Source: Candidatus Omnitrophota bacterium
GTDB lineage: Bacteria > Omnitrophota > Gorgyraeia > JABMRG01
DNA: 8,055 nt
NCBI GenBank assembly: GCA_013202935.1
Contig: JABMRG010000139.1
Location: 1-8,055 of the forward strand
Reading direction: 5' to 3'
Shown: in pieces, positions 1 to 5,962 of the stretch
Layout: each line of letters starts with the position of its first letter
Position numbering within the stretch: position 1 is the stretch's first letter
The notes under the pieces: generated by a model
Database searches by the model: none
What the model saw: the letters and a program-made list of their open reading frames with translations, nothing else
Told to the model about the DNA's origin: nothing
Translations under genes and position numbers: made by a program

Positions 1-178
1 GCAGCAGGGGCCACAACCAGGCCAGCAGGGCCCGCAACAAGGTTCTCAACCAGGCCCAGAGGCTCAAGGCCCAGCAGATCAACAGAATAAAAAATCCGCC
101 GCAGGCGGATCCGCCTCCGGCGGAGATGATGTTGTTGATGCTGAATACAAGGAAGAAAATAAGGAAGATAAAAAATAG
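1..178 (+). CDS. dnaK: Molecular chaperone DnaK (Hsp70), C-terminal tail only (5' partial)
   Basis: The window opens inside this gene: the reading frame starts at base 2 and ends at the TAG at 176-178. The last residues read GGDDVVDAEYKEENKEDKK; the DDVVDAEY motif is the hallmark of bacterial DnaK C-termini (usually DVVDAEF/Y), and dnaJ follows directly, which settles the identity. DnaK is the cytosolic ATP-driven Hsp70 that holds and refolds exposed hydrophobic segments with DnaJ and GrpE; none of the ATPase or substrate-binding domain lies in the window. What is visible is the disordered lid tail. It starts with an unusually Gln/Gly/Pro-rich stretch (QQGPQPGQQGPQQGSQPGP), then a Ser/Ala/Gly stretch coded by a palindromic repeat (95-124), then the conserved acidic motif and an extra Lys/Glu-rich decapeptide. 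The stop codon overlaps the dnaJ GTG by one base. Confidence 0.9.
   Translation, partial: QQGPQPGQQGPQQGSQPGPEAQGPADQQNKKSAAGGSASGGDDVVDAEYKEENKEDKK
95..124. repeat. 30-bp GC-rich palindromic repeat inside dnaK
   Basis: The left arm TCCGCCGCAGGCGGA (95-109) and the right arm TCCGCCTCCGGCGGA (110-124) are reverse complements except at one position pair, with no loop between them and a GGATCC core. Each arm also contains its own small GGCGGA/TCCGCC inverted repeat. The element is much richer in GC than its surroundings. It is read in frame as S-A-A-G-G-S-A-S-G-G in the flexible DnaK tail, where an insert of a multiple of three would be tolerated. Similar short GC-rich palindromes occur dispersed in several uncultured bacterial lineages; whether this one is dispersed cannot be told from a single copy. 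Confidence 0.65.
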
Positions 179-1326
179 TGTCAAAAAAAGATTACTACGA
201 AATACTAGGTGTTGCGAGCAATACCTCTGATGATGCAATAAAGTCTGCTTATAGAAAACTTGCTATAAAATATCATCCTGATAAGAACTCTGGTGACAAG
301 AAAGCAGAGGATAAGTTCAAAGAGGTGACAGAGGCATACGAGGTCTTAAGCGATAAGAACAAGCGTACTCAATATGACCAGTTTGGACATGCAGCATTCC
401 AAGGCGGCACTGGCCCCAGTGGCTTTGGCAGCACAGCACATGCAGAGGATGTATTCCGTTCAGTTTTTGAAGGTCTTGGTGGCAGTGGTGGAATATTTGG
501 CGATATTTTAGAAGGAGCATTTGGCGGGTCCACATCAAGGCAGAGGCGCAGTTCCAGAAGAGGTTCTGATCTTGAGATGAGCATGGAGATAAGCTTCGAA
601 GAGGCAGCTTTTGGTGTTGAAAAGTCTGTAAATATCCCACGCCATGAGACATGTCCAACATGTAAAGGCCAAGGAGCAGCACCTGGCACAAGCAAGACGA
701 CCTGTTCATATTGTAATGGTAAGGGCCAGGTAATGTCTCAGGCAGGTTTTTTTAGTGTTGCAAGGACCTGTCCGCAATGCCATGGGGAAGGTGAAATTAT
801 CCAGAGTCCGTGCCAGGAGTGCCGTGGCAGAGGACGCGTTAAAGTCCAGAGAAAGATAGATGTAAAGATACCTGCTGGTGTTGATACAGGTACCAGGGTT
901 AGGGTCTATGGTGAAGGAGAAGCAGGTCAGCGCGGCGGTGAGCGTGGTGACCTCTATATTCTTATATATGTTAAGAAACATTCCATATTCAAAAGAGATG
1001 AGAACAATATTTTGTGTGAACTACCTGTAAGCTTTGTTCAGGCAACGCTTGGAGACGAAGTAGAAGTACCTACTCTCTATGGAAGAGTGAAGATGAAAAT
1101 TCCTGCTAGCACACAATCTGGTAAAATATTTAGACTAAGGCAAAAAGGCATAACAGATGTCCATGGTTATGGTAAAGGAGACCAACTGGTAAGGGTTACT
1201 GTTGAGATTCCAACAAAACTCTCTACAAAACAAAGGCAGCTTTTGAGAGAGTTTGATTCATTAGGCGGGGGTTCAACGCCAGGAATAGCCTCTTTTATGG
1301 ATAAGATAAGAGGAGCGTTTAAATAA
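178..1326 (+). CDS. dnaJ: Molecular chaperone DnaJ (Hsp40)
   Basis: This is a full-length type I DnaJ of 382 residues, normal for the family. It delivers unfolded clients to DnaK and stimulates its ATPase in the cytosol. The J domain covers about residues 4-70, with HPD at 33-35. A Gly/Phe-rich linker (about 75-130) follows, then the zinc-binding domain with four CxxCxGxG repeats (CPTCKGQG from C159, CSYCNGKG, CPQCHGEG, CQECRGRG from C212), and the two C-terminal beta domains with the dimerisation tail. The start is GTG at 178, sharing its G with the dnaK stop codon (TAGTG), so translation is probably coupled. An AAGGA (161-165) 12 nt upstream, within dnaK, may help. All catalytic and zinc residues are present and I see no damage. 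Heat-shock control would come from a promoter upstream of the window. Confidence 0.97.
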   Translation: MSKKDYYEILGVASNTSDDAIKSAYRKLAIKYHPDKNSGDKKAEDKFKEVTEAYEVLSDKNKRTQYDQFGHAAFQGGTGPSGFGSTAHAEDVFRSVFEGLGGSGGIFGDILEGAFGGSTSRQRRSSRRGSDLEMSMEISFEEAAFGVEKSVNIPRHETCPTCKGQGAAPGTSKTTCSYCNGKGQVMSQAGFFSVARTCPQCHGEGEIIQSPCQECRGRGRVKVQRKIDVKIPAGVDTGTRVRVYGEGEAGQRGGERGDLYILIYVKKHSIFKRDENNILCELPVSFVQATLGDEVEVPTLYGRVKMKIPASTQSGKIFRLRQKGITDVHGYGKGDQLVRVTVEIPTKLSTKQRQLLREFDSLGGGSTPGIASFMDKIRGAFK

Positions 1327-1327
1327 G

Positions 1328-1600
1328 ATGCCAACATACGAATATAGATGTTTAAAATGCAAAAAGATATTTGAGCAGTTTCAGTCGATTAAAGATGAGC
1401 CTTTAAAAAAATGTAAGTTCTGTTCAGGCAAAGTAGAGCGTATTATAGGAGCTGGAGGGGGTTTTATACTAAAGGGAAACGGTTTCTATGCAACAGATTA
1501 CAGAAAAGGTGATTATAAGGAAAGAGAGAAGAAGGAAAAGTCAGCTTCCTGTCCTGCTAAGAGTGATAAATGCAAGGGGTGCCCAAAGGCTGATTCATGA
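1328..1600 (+). CDS. FmdB-type zinc-ribbon protein
   Basis: This 90-residue protein starts MPTYEYRCLKC and has C8-x2-C11 and C29-x2-C32, the CxxC...CxxC zinc ribbon of the FmdB/CxxC_CxxC_SSSS family. The GAGGGFILKGNGFYATDY segment (41-58) is also typical of the family. The family name comes from a putative regulator of formamidase/amide-use genes, but most members have no demonstrated function; a nucleic-acid or protein-binding role is the usual guess. The C-terminal third is Lys/Glu-rich and ends with three further cysteines (C75, C82, C85), which is less usual. The ATG lies one base after the dnaJ stop, with AGGAG at 1311-1315 inside dnaJ. The last four bases overlap the next gene (ATGA), so it sits in the dnaJ transcription unit. 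Confidence 0.85.
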   Translation: MPTYEYRCLKCKKIFEQFQSIKDEPLKKCKFCSGKVERIIGAGGGFILKGNGFYATDYRKGDYKEREKKEKSASCPAKSDKCKGCPKADS

Positions 1601-1959
1601 AAATAAGAGATTTTTTTAAATACTGGTTTCCAGTAATAGCATATTGCGCATTGATATTTATCTTCTCATCAATGCCAAAACCCCCGGAAGTTATACCCCT
1701 ATTTCCACATGCGGATAAGGTCCTTCATTTTATAGAGTATACCATATTAGGATTTTTAGTGATAAGGGCTTTGGCTTTCTCAAACAAGGATCAGAAAGCT
1801 TTAAACTTAAGGGTCATGGCTATAACTTTGGCAGTTCTGTATGCACTTAGTGATGAGTTCCACCAGAGTTTTGTGCCAAACAGGCATGCAGATATACTCG
1901 ATTTAATAAGTGACAGCTTAGGTGCATTTATCGGACAGATGTTTCTCAAATTCAAATAG
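1597..1959 (+). CDS. VanZ-like family membrane protein
   Basis: This is a 120-residue integral membrane protein with about four hydrophobic segments (roughly 9-24, 43-60, 72-85 and 102-117). It shows the conserved VanZ-like pattern: SSMP after helix 1, HFIEY (44-48) at helix 2, and DEFHQSFVPNRHADILD (86-102) leading into a Gly-containing last helix. VanZ itself gives low-level teicoplanin resistance by an unknown mechanism. Stand-alone relatives of this size are common in bacteria without vancomycin clusters and should not be called resistance genes. The ATG overlaps the previous stop by 4 nt (ATGA), which points to translational coupling with the zinc-ribbon gene. The function here is unknown; the family assignment is firm. 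Confidence 0.87.
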   Translation: MKIRDFFKYWFPVIAYCALIFIFSSMPKPPEVIPLFPHADKVLHFIEYTILGFLVIRALAFSNKDQKALNLRVMAITLAVLYALSDEFHQSFVPNRHADILDLISDSLGAFIGQMFLKFK

Positions 1960-1986
1960 ATATTTACATAAACCGGGAGTGATATT

Positions 1987-3261
1987 ATGGCGAAGATAAG
2001 TTCTTTTTGTGCATTACGGTATAATCCTAAGAAAGTGCCGGTTAAAAAAGTAGTATGCCCCCCATATGATGTGATAAACCACAGCCAGAGAAAAGGTTAT
2101 ATAAAGGCCTCACCCTACAATGTTGTAAGGCTTGTTCTCCCGGAGCGTAAGGACTCAACGCGTAATTATAAAAAGGCAGAAAAAGACCTATTGCAATGGA
2201 CTGAAAAAGGTATACTAAGGCCAGACCCTGTGAAGTCTTTCTACATCTATGTGCAGGAATGTAGTATAGATGGCAAGAAAGTGAGTCGTTGTGGATTTAT
2301 CTCCCTTCTGAAGCTTGAAAAAAAAGGTAATTCAGGTGTTCTTCCTCATGAAAATGTCTTTTCAAAGCCTCTTAATGACAGGGTCAACCTTATGAAACAG
2401 ACAAAGGCCCACTTAAGCCCTATATTTATTGTCTTTAAAGATTCGAAAGCAAAAGCCCAGAAGATACTTACTGGTATTATCAGAAAGAATAAACCTGAGT
2501 TGGATATCTATGCTGATAATTCAAGGCATAAACTCTGGCAGGTTACGGATAAGAGATTGATCGCTGAGCTTACAAAACATCTCAATTCATCAGAGGCATT
2601 TATAGCAGATGGCCACCACCGCTTCAGGGCGTCTATGGCAACGAAGAGATACTTTGATACTAAAAAGACAAAAGGCGATGGCCACTCGTACACGCTGGTC
2701 TATCTTGCCAGCTCGGAGGATAAAGGCCTAAAGATACTGCCTACTTACAGGGCAGTAAAGGTTTTGCCAAAAGGCTTTGATATAGAATATATAAAGAGCC
2801 GTCTTAACGGATATTTTGATATTAGGCCAATAGCATCAAGAAAGGTCGATGCATATTTAAAAATTGCTTTCCAGAAGAAAGAGTGCGCATTTATTTTATA
2901 TTATAAGAAGAAGTATCTTCTTATTACTCTTAAAAACAAAGGTGCGGTAAGAAGTATAGGCCCTAAAGGCGCAAGCCTGACATGGAAAAGGCTTGATGTA
3001 TCAATATTGCACCATCTTGTATTTGAAAAACTTCTTAAGATCAGAGAGAAGCTGGGTAAAGACCGCAATATATACTATTATAAAGGAAAGAATGAACTTA
3101 TAAAACAGGTGGATACCAATAGCCATAAACTCGGCATACTCTTGAATCCTTCTACTATGGAAGATGTCATAGAGCTTGCAAAAAAGGGCGAGAAGATGCC
3201 TCACAAATCTACCTACTTTTATCCAAAACCTCTTACAGGTGTTGCAATCCATAAATTTTAA
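1987..3261 (+). CDS. DUF1015 family protein
   Basis: This 424-residue soluble protein has no signal peptide or membrane segment. It carries the DUF1015 signatures: an N-terminal F-x-A-L-R-Y-N-P segment, VVCPPYDVI (22-30), HENVF (121-125) and the strongly conserved IADGHHRFRAS with D208-G-H-H-R-F213. Family members are about 400-450 residues, so this one looks complete. The biochemical role of DUF1015 is not established; the invariant Asp/His/Arg cluster suggests an enzymatic or ligand-binding site, which is inference from conservation only. The start ATG is well supported by GGGAG at 1975-1979, seven bases upstream. It lies 27 bp after the VanZ-like gene on the same strand, so it is probably the last gene of the dnaK-dnaJ run, though the gap would also allow its own promoter. 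Confidence 0.9.
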   Translation: MAKISSFCALRYNPKKVPVKKVVCPPYDVINHSQRKGYIKASPYNVVRLVLPERKDSTRNYKKAEKDLLQWTEKGILRPDPVKSFYIYVQECSIDGKKVSRCGFISLLKLEKKGNSGVLPHENVFSKPLNDRVNLMKQTKAHLSPIFIVFKDSKAKAQKILTGIIRKNKPELDIYADNSRHKLWQVTDKRLIAELTKHLNSSEAFIADGHHRFRASMATKRYFDTKKTKGDGHSYTLVYLASSEDKGLKILPTYRAVKVLPKGFDIEYIKSRLNGYFDIRPIASRKVDAYLKIAFQKKECAFILYYKKKYLLITLKNKGAVRSIGPKGASLTWKRLDVSILHHLVFEKLLKIREKLGKDRNIYYYKGKNELIKQVDTNSHKLGILLNPSTMEDVIELAKKGEKMPHKSTYFYPKPLTGVAIHKF

Positions 3262-3446
3262 TTTGACTTTGTGCAAATTATATGTTCTAATATAAATTCA
3301 AACCTGTACAGTCACAAGCTACATCAAAACCACGCCTAAATAATGAAGAAATTACTCCAGGATAACAGCAAACTAAAGATAGATTTTCTGGATATAGAAG
3401 ATTTTACGAAACCCAAAGAGCTCCCTTGTGTAAAAAGTTGCCTTAA
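3262..3446. other. Intergenic stretch without a recognisable gene
   Basis: This AT-rich spacer separates the DUF1015 stop from the barrel remnant. It has a TTGACT (3263-3268) followed 19 nt later by TAATAT (3288-3293), which could be a weak or relic promoter. It also holds a 35-codon reading frame from ATG 3343 to TAA 3450 (starting MKKLLQDNSKLK) with no Shine-Dalgarno sequence and no family I recognise. An imperfect AATTTG/CAAATT pair (3260-3279) has no T-run after it. The stretch probably includes DNA left by the deletion that removed the 5' part of the following barrel gene. Confidence 0.45.
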
Positions 3447-3806
3447 GTAAAATCCTCAGACCCTGCTATTGTATTTGGCAGATTAGGTTATACATGGAAT
3501 ATAGAAAGAGACATAGCAGATTTCGGGGAAATCGACCCTGGCAACACCTATGATTATAGCCTGGGTGTTGCTTTTGCTTTGAACTATCAGCTTGGGCTTA
3601 ATTTTCAATTTGAACAATTTATAACAGAGAAAATGGAACTGGAAGGAGATGCGGTAGTCGGTTCCTTCACTAATGCAGCAAGCCTCAAAAGCGGTATTAC
3701 CTGGTCGATAAATAAAGATACCTCTATACAGGTTACTACCTCATATGGCTTGACTGAGGATTCCCCAGATTTTACCTTAGAAGTAAACTTTCCCATTACT
3801 TTTTAA
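3447..3806 (+). pseudogene. C-terminal remnant of an outer-membrane beta-barrel 'transporter' protein
   Basis: An open frame of 119 codons begins right after an in-frame TAA (3444-3446) and ends at the TAA at 3804-3806. It reads VKSSDPAIVFGRLGYTWN..., then alternating polar/hydrophobic strands, and ends TLEVNFPITF with the terminal Phe typical of an outer-membrane beta signal. The KSSDPA-(I/V)-V-F-G motif and the T-E-D-S-P-D-F final turn resemble the C-terminal third of the Phenol_MetA_deg/'transporter' porin-like family, whose complete members are about 300-400 residues. There is no signal peptide, and no ATG or GTG with a ribosome-binding site. The first possible start, TTG at 3579, would leave only 75 residues. 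I therefore call it a decayed gene that has lost its 5' part. The family call is from recalled resemblance. Confidence 0.7.
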
Positions 3807-3845
3807 CCCTTCAACACACCTCAACTCATATTTCCTAGATTTATA

Positions 3846-3873
3846 TTGACTTTTTTACTATTAGTGGTATCCT
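3846..3873 (+). promoter_or_regulatory. Possible sigma70-type promoter for the export operon
   Basis: TTGACT (3846-3851) matches the -35 consensus at five of six positions. TATCCT (3868-3873), 16 nt later, is a mediocre -10 (four of six). It lies about 100 bp before the ATG of the barrel gene at 3978, in an AT-rich leader where a new transcription unit should begin. An 8-bp direct repeat CTATTAGT (3858-3865 and 3872-3879) overlaps the spacer and -10 and could be an operator half-site pair. In DNA this AT-rich, such matches arise by chance. I saw no -24/-12 sigma54 pattern. Confidence 0.3.
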
Positions 3874-3977
3874 ATTAGTCCATTTTCTATTTGTTATTAT
3901 CTTATATTTATATTCAGTACTACAGTATATAGTAAGTTATTAATTCCAAAGTGTAATTAAACAAGGAGAGTAGAGAA

Positions 3978-5228
3978 ATGTGTACAAAACCCACTAATTT
4001 TTTAGTCAAGTTCTGTATAATATACGCGTTAGCTATATTATTGGTAATCTATTCATCCGGCATAGCTTGTGCTCAGCTTGTTGACAAGGACTTGCCTGAA
4101 AGAAGAGGCCTAAAGATAGGAAATACTAATATAATGGTGCATGCGGCGCTTAGGACAGATGCTATTTATGATGATAATATATTTTTGTCAAATACCAATG
4201 AGCAGTCAGACTGGATAACGGTTCTTAGGCCATCGGTGGGAATCGAGATACCGCATAAGGACAATATGTTCAGCGCAGACTATGAGCTGCAGGAATTCTT
4301 TTATGACGACTTTGACCACGAAGACCACCCGGACCACCGTGCCAGAGGGTTATGGGAGATAAACTTTACCAATTTCTCAATTGCTTTTAAGGATACGTAT
4401 AAACGCTTTACAAACAGGGCTGCTATTGAGGATTCATCCCGCATAAGACAGCAGAATAATGATTTTCGTGCAAGTATGACAAGTGAGTTTGACCAACTTG
4501 GGCTTGAAATAGGGTATACAAATAAACTCAGAGACTACATAAGCACCAAGATAATAACCGGTTCAATGAGATATAATGATAAGGACCATATGTCACATGT
4601 AGGCGATTTTCAGGTTCGCTACAGGTTCCTACCGAAGACTTCAGTAATATTTGAAGTTGATGCGGGTTTTATAGAATATGACGAGGACCTGCACCCTGAC
4701 TCGTTTTTTGTAGATCCGCTTATAGGGCTTAAGGGTGAACTGACCAGTAAGATTACCGCTGACCTACGGGCAGGTTACAGATTTCATGATTATGAGTCAG
4801 GAAGCGTTGTTATAAAAGATGATTTTGAAGGCTTTGTAGCCAGAGGCGGGCTAAAATTTCGTATGACAGATAATGATCTGTTCAGTCTAAATTTAGAGAG
4901 AAGTACTTACGAGTCTACCTACCAGAATATTAACCACTATGTGGGAAACTTTATAAGATTAGGCTACACGCATAATTTCAACAATAAACTCTCTGCAGAC
5001 ATAAACTCTTCTTACCAGTTTAACAGGTATCCGGATGAGACTGTTGAAGATGGAGTACGGGCAAAGAGGCGCGATGATATTCTTAATGCAGGTGCTTCAA
5101 TAAAGTATCTTGTACAGGAATGGATAACCTTACAAGCCGGTTATGAGTATAGGGAGAGAGACTCCAAATTTAACAAGTTTGATTATAAAGATAATCTCTT
5201 TACCGCTTCTGCAACCATAGGCTTCTAG
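3978..5228 (+). CDS. Outer-membrane beta-barrel protein (BBP2-type) of a polysaccharide export operon
   Basis: This 416-residue protein has a signal peptide: a basic/polar start, a hydrophobic core at about 12-29 and an ACA|Q cleavage site after residue 32. The mature part starts with a strand carrying AIYDDNIFLSNTNEQSDWI (62-80), followed by RPSVGIE. This is the typical opening of the putative beta-barrel porin 2 (BBP2) family often found first in exopolysaccharide gene clusters. The rest is alternating amphipathic beta strands with acidic turns, ending TASATIGF with a terminal Phe for BAM recognition. A turn at 110-121 is rich in Asp and His (DDFDHEDHPDHR). A good AAGGAG (3963-3968) precedes the ATG by 9 nt. 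The wza-like gene follows after 13 nt. I infer a role as outer-membrane partner or pore for the exported polymer; the family itself is poorly studied. Confidence 0.82.
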   Translation: MCTKPTNFLVKFCIIYALAILLVIYSSGIACAQLVDKDLPERRGLKIGNTNIMVHAALRTDAIYDDNIFLSNTNEQSDWITVLRPSVGIEIPHKDNMFSADYELQEFFYDDFDHEDHPDHRARGLWEINFTNFSIAFKDTYKRFTNRAAIEDSSRIRQQNNDFRASMTSEFDQLGLEIGYTNKLRDYISTKIITGSMRYNDKDHMSHVGDFQVRYRFLPKTSVIFEVDAGFIEYDEDLHPDSFFVDPLIGLKGELTSKITADLRAGYRFHDYESGSVVIKDDFEGFVARGGLKFRMTDNDLFSLNLERSTYESTYQNINHYVGNFIRLGYTHNFNNKLSADINSSYQFNRYPDETVEDGVRAKRRDDILNAGASIKYLVQEWITLQAGYEYRERDSKFNKFDYKDNLFTASATIGF

Positions 5229-5241
5229 CTTTATATCAATT

Positions 5242-5817
5242 ATGAAAAAATATCTATTAACCATTCTGCTGATAAGTTTGCTATTTGCTACAAACCTGCC
5301 TGCATCAGATAGCCCAGATTATAAATTACAGCCGACAGATGTCCTGCTAATAACCGTTTACGGCCATGAGGATCTGACAACAAGGACAAGGGTATCCTCT
5401 GATGGGCACATCTCGTTTCCGCTGCTCGGCAAGGTAAGAGTAGAGGAGCTTACTGCGCAGGATCTGGAACATGAGATTAAAAAGCTGCTGGAAAAAGACT
5501 ATATAATAAGCGCAGAGGTTATAGTATTTATAGAGGAGTATCACCCAAGACAGATATCTGTTATAGGCGAAGTTAATAAGCCTGGCAAATATGATATGCC
5601 TAATGAGAAAGATATTACTGTGCTGGAGGCCATAGCTATGGCAGAGGGGTTTACAAAGGATGCTGATGTTAATGGCACCAGGGTTGTTAGGGTCAAGAAT
5701 GACGGCAAGAAAGTTATAAGGGTAAAGGTGACAGACATAACAAACAAGGGCGAGAAGGATAAGGACGTTGTTTTACAATCTGAAGACGTAGTATATGTTC
5801 CGGAGAGTTTTTTCTAA
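5242..5817 (+). CDS. Polysaccharide export protein, Wza-like (Poly_export + SLBB)
   Basis: This 191-residue protein has an N-terminal signal peptide (hydrophobic core about 4-17, likely cleavage near LPA-S at 19-22). A Poly_export domain follows (about 26-100; YKLQPTDVLLITVYG, then VSSDGHISFPLLGKVRVEELT), then one SLBB domain (about 103-152; ISVIGEVNKPGKYDMP), and a short end with VVYVPESFF. Family members form the periplasmic and outer-membrane channel that carries capsule or exopolysaccharide out of the cell. E. coli Wza is about 380 residues and lipid-anchored. This one is half as long, has one SLBB domain, no lipobox cysteine and no C-terminal membrane helix, so it needs another protein to cross the outer membrane, plausibly the barrel encoded just upstream. 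I see no clear Shine-Dalgarno before the ATG; the 13-nt gap suggests coupling to the upstream gene. Confidence 0.88.
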   Translation: MKKYLLTILLISLLFATNLPASDSPDYKLQPTDVLLITVYGHEDLTTRTRVSSDGHISFPLLGKVRVEELTAQDLEHEIKKLLEKDYIISAEVIVFIEEYHPRQISVIGEVNKPGKYDMPNEKDITVLEAIAMAEGFTKDADVNGTRVVRVKNDGKKVIRVKVTDITNKGEKDKDVVLQSEDVVYVPESFF

Positions 5818-5837
5818 AGCCTAAGGTATAAGTGTCA

Positions 5838-5962
5838 ATGGATATTACAAACATACAAGAGAGCCACTTAAACGATTATCTGCATGTATTGTACAGAAAA
5901 CGTGCCATAGTAGGCATATTTTTCATTACAGTGGTCTTCTCGTAACTATAGGTAGCTTTATA
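5838..5962 (+). pseudogene. N-terminal piece of the Wzc-like co-polymerase/kinase, split off by a frameshift
   Basis: From ATG 5838 (or in-frame GTG 5832, closer to the AAGG at 5823-5826) the frame reads MDITNIQESHLNDYLHVLYR and on through KRAIVGIFFITVVFS, then stops at TAA 5943-5945. This is the usual cytoplasmic start of a Wzz-domain protein (ESHLNDYL-x-V-L-Y-R-K-R) running into the first membrane helix. Reading from G5942 in the other frame continues without a gap as VTIGSFI, then the MKPVYMATATLLI of the next entry. Restoring one base near TCG|TAA would join both parts into a protein of about 546 residues. The sequence therefore has one base too few at about 5940-5943, from real mutation or a consensus error. 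Confidence 0.8.

Noticed and set aside
317..981. Minus-strand reading frames across dnaJ
   Set aside because: They lie opposite a gene with full domain conservation, their products are Cys/Leu/Pro-rich low-quality sequence with no family resemblance, and they lack ribosome-binding sites.
1597..1959. Glycopeptide resistance gene vanZ
   Set aside because: Only the VanZ-like fold is shared; no vanA/H/X or regulatory genes are nearby and such stand-alone homologues are common.
2508..3276. Minus-strand reading frames opposite the DUF1015 gene
   Set aside because: Shadows of an intact, recognisable gene; no motif of their own.
3260..3279. AATTTG...CAAATT stem as terminator after the DUF1015 gene
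   Set aside because: Only six AT pairs and no following T-run, so it would be a very weak structure.
3343..3450. 35-codon frame starting MKKLLQDNSKLK
   Set aside because: It reads somewhat like protein but has no ribosome-binding site, no known family, and ends at the deletion edge of the barrel remnant; support is too thin for a gene call.
3579..3806. A stand-alone 75-residue gene starting at TTG 3579
   Set aside because: The homologous sequence extends upstream in frame to 3447, and the TTG has no Shine-Dalgarno sequence, so this is part of a truncated barrel gene.
5936..5946. Programmed -1 frameshift site in the kinase gene
   Set aside because: The TTC TCG TAA context is not a slippery heptamer, and I see no downstream stem or upstream Shine-Dalgarno stimulator. 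A lost base is simpler.
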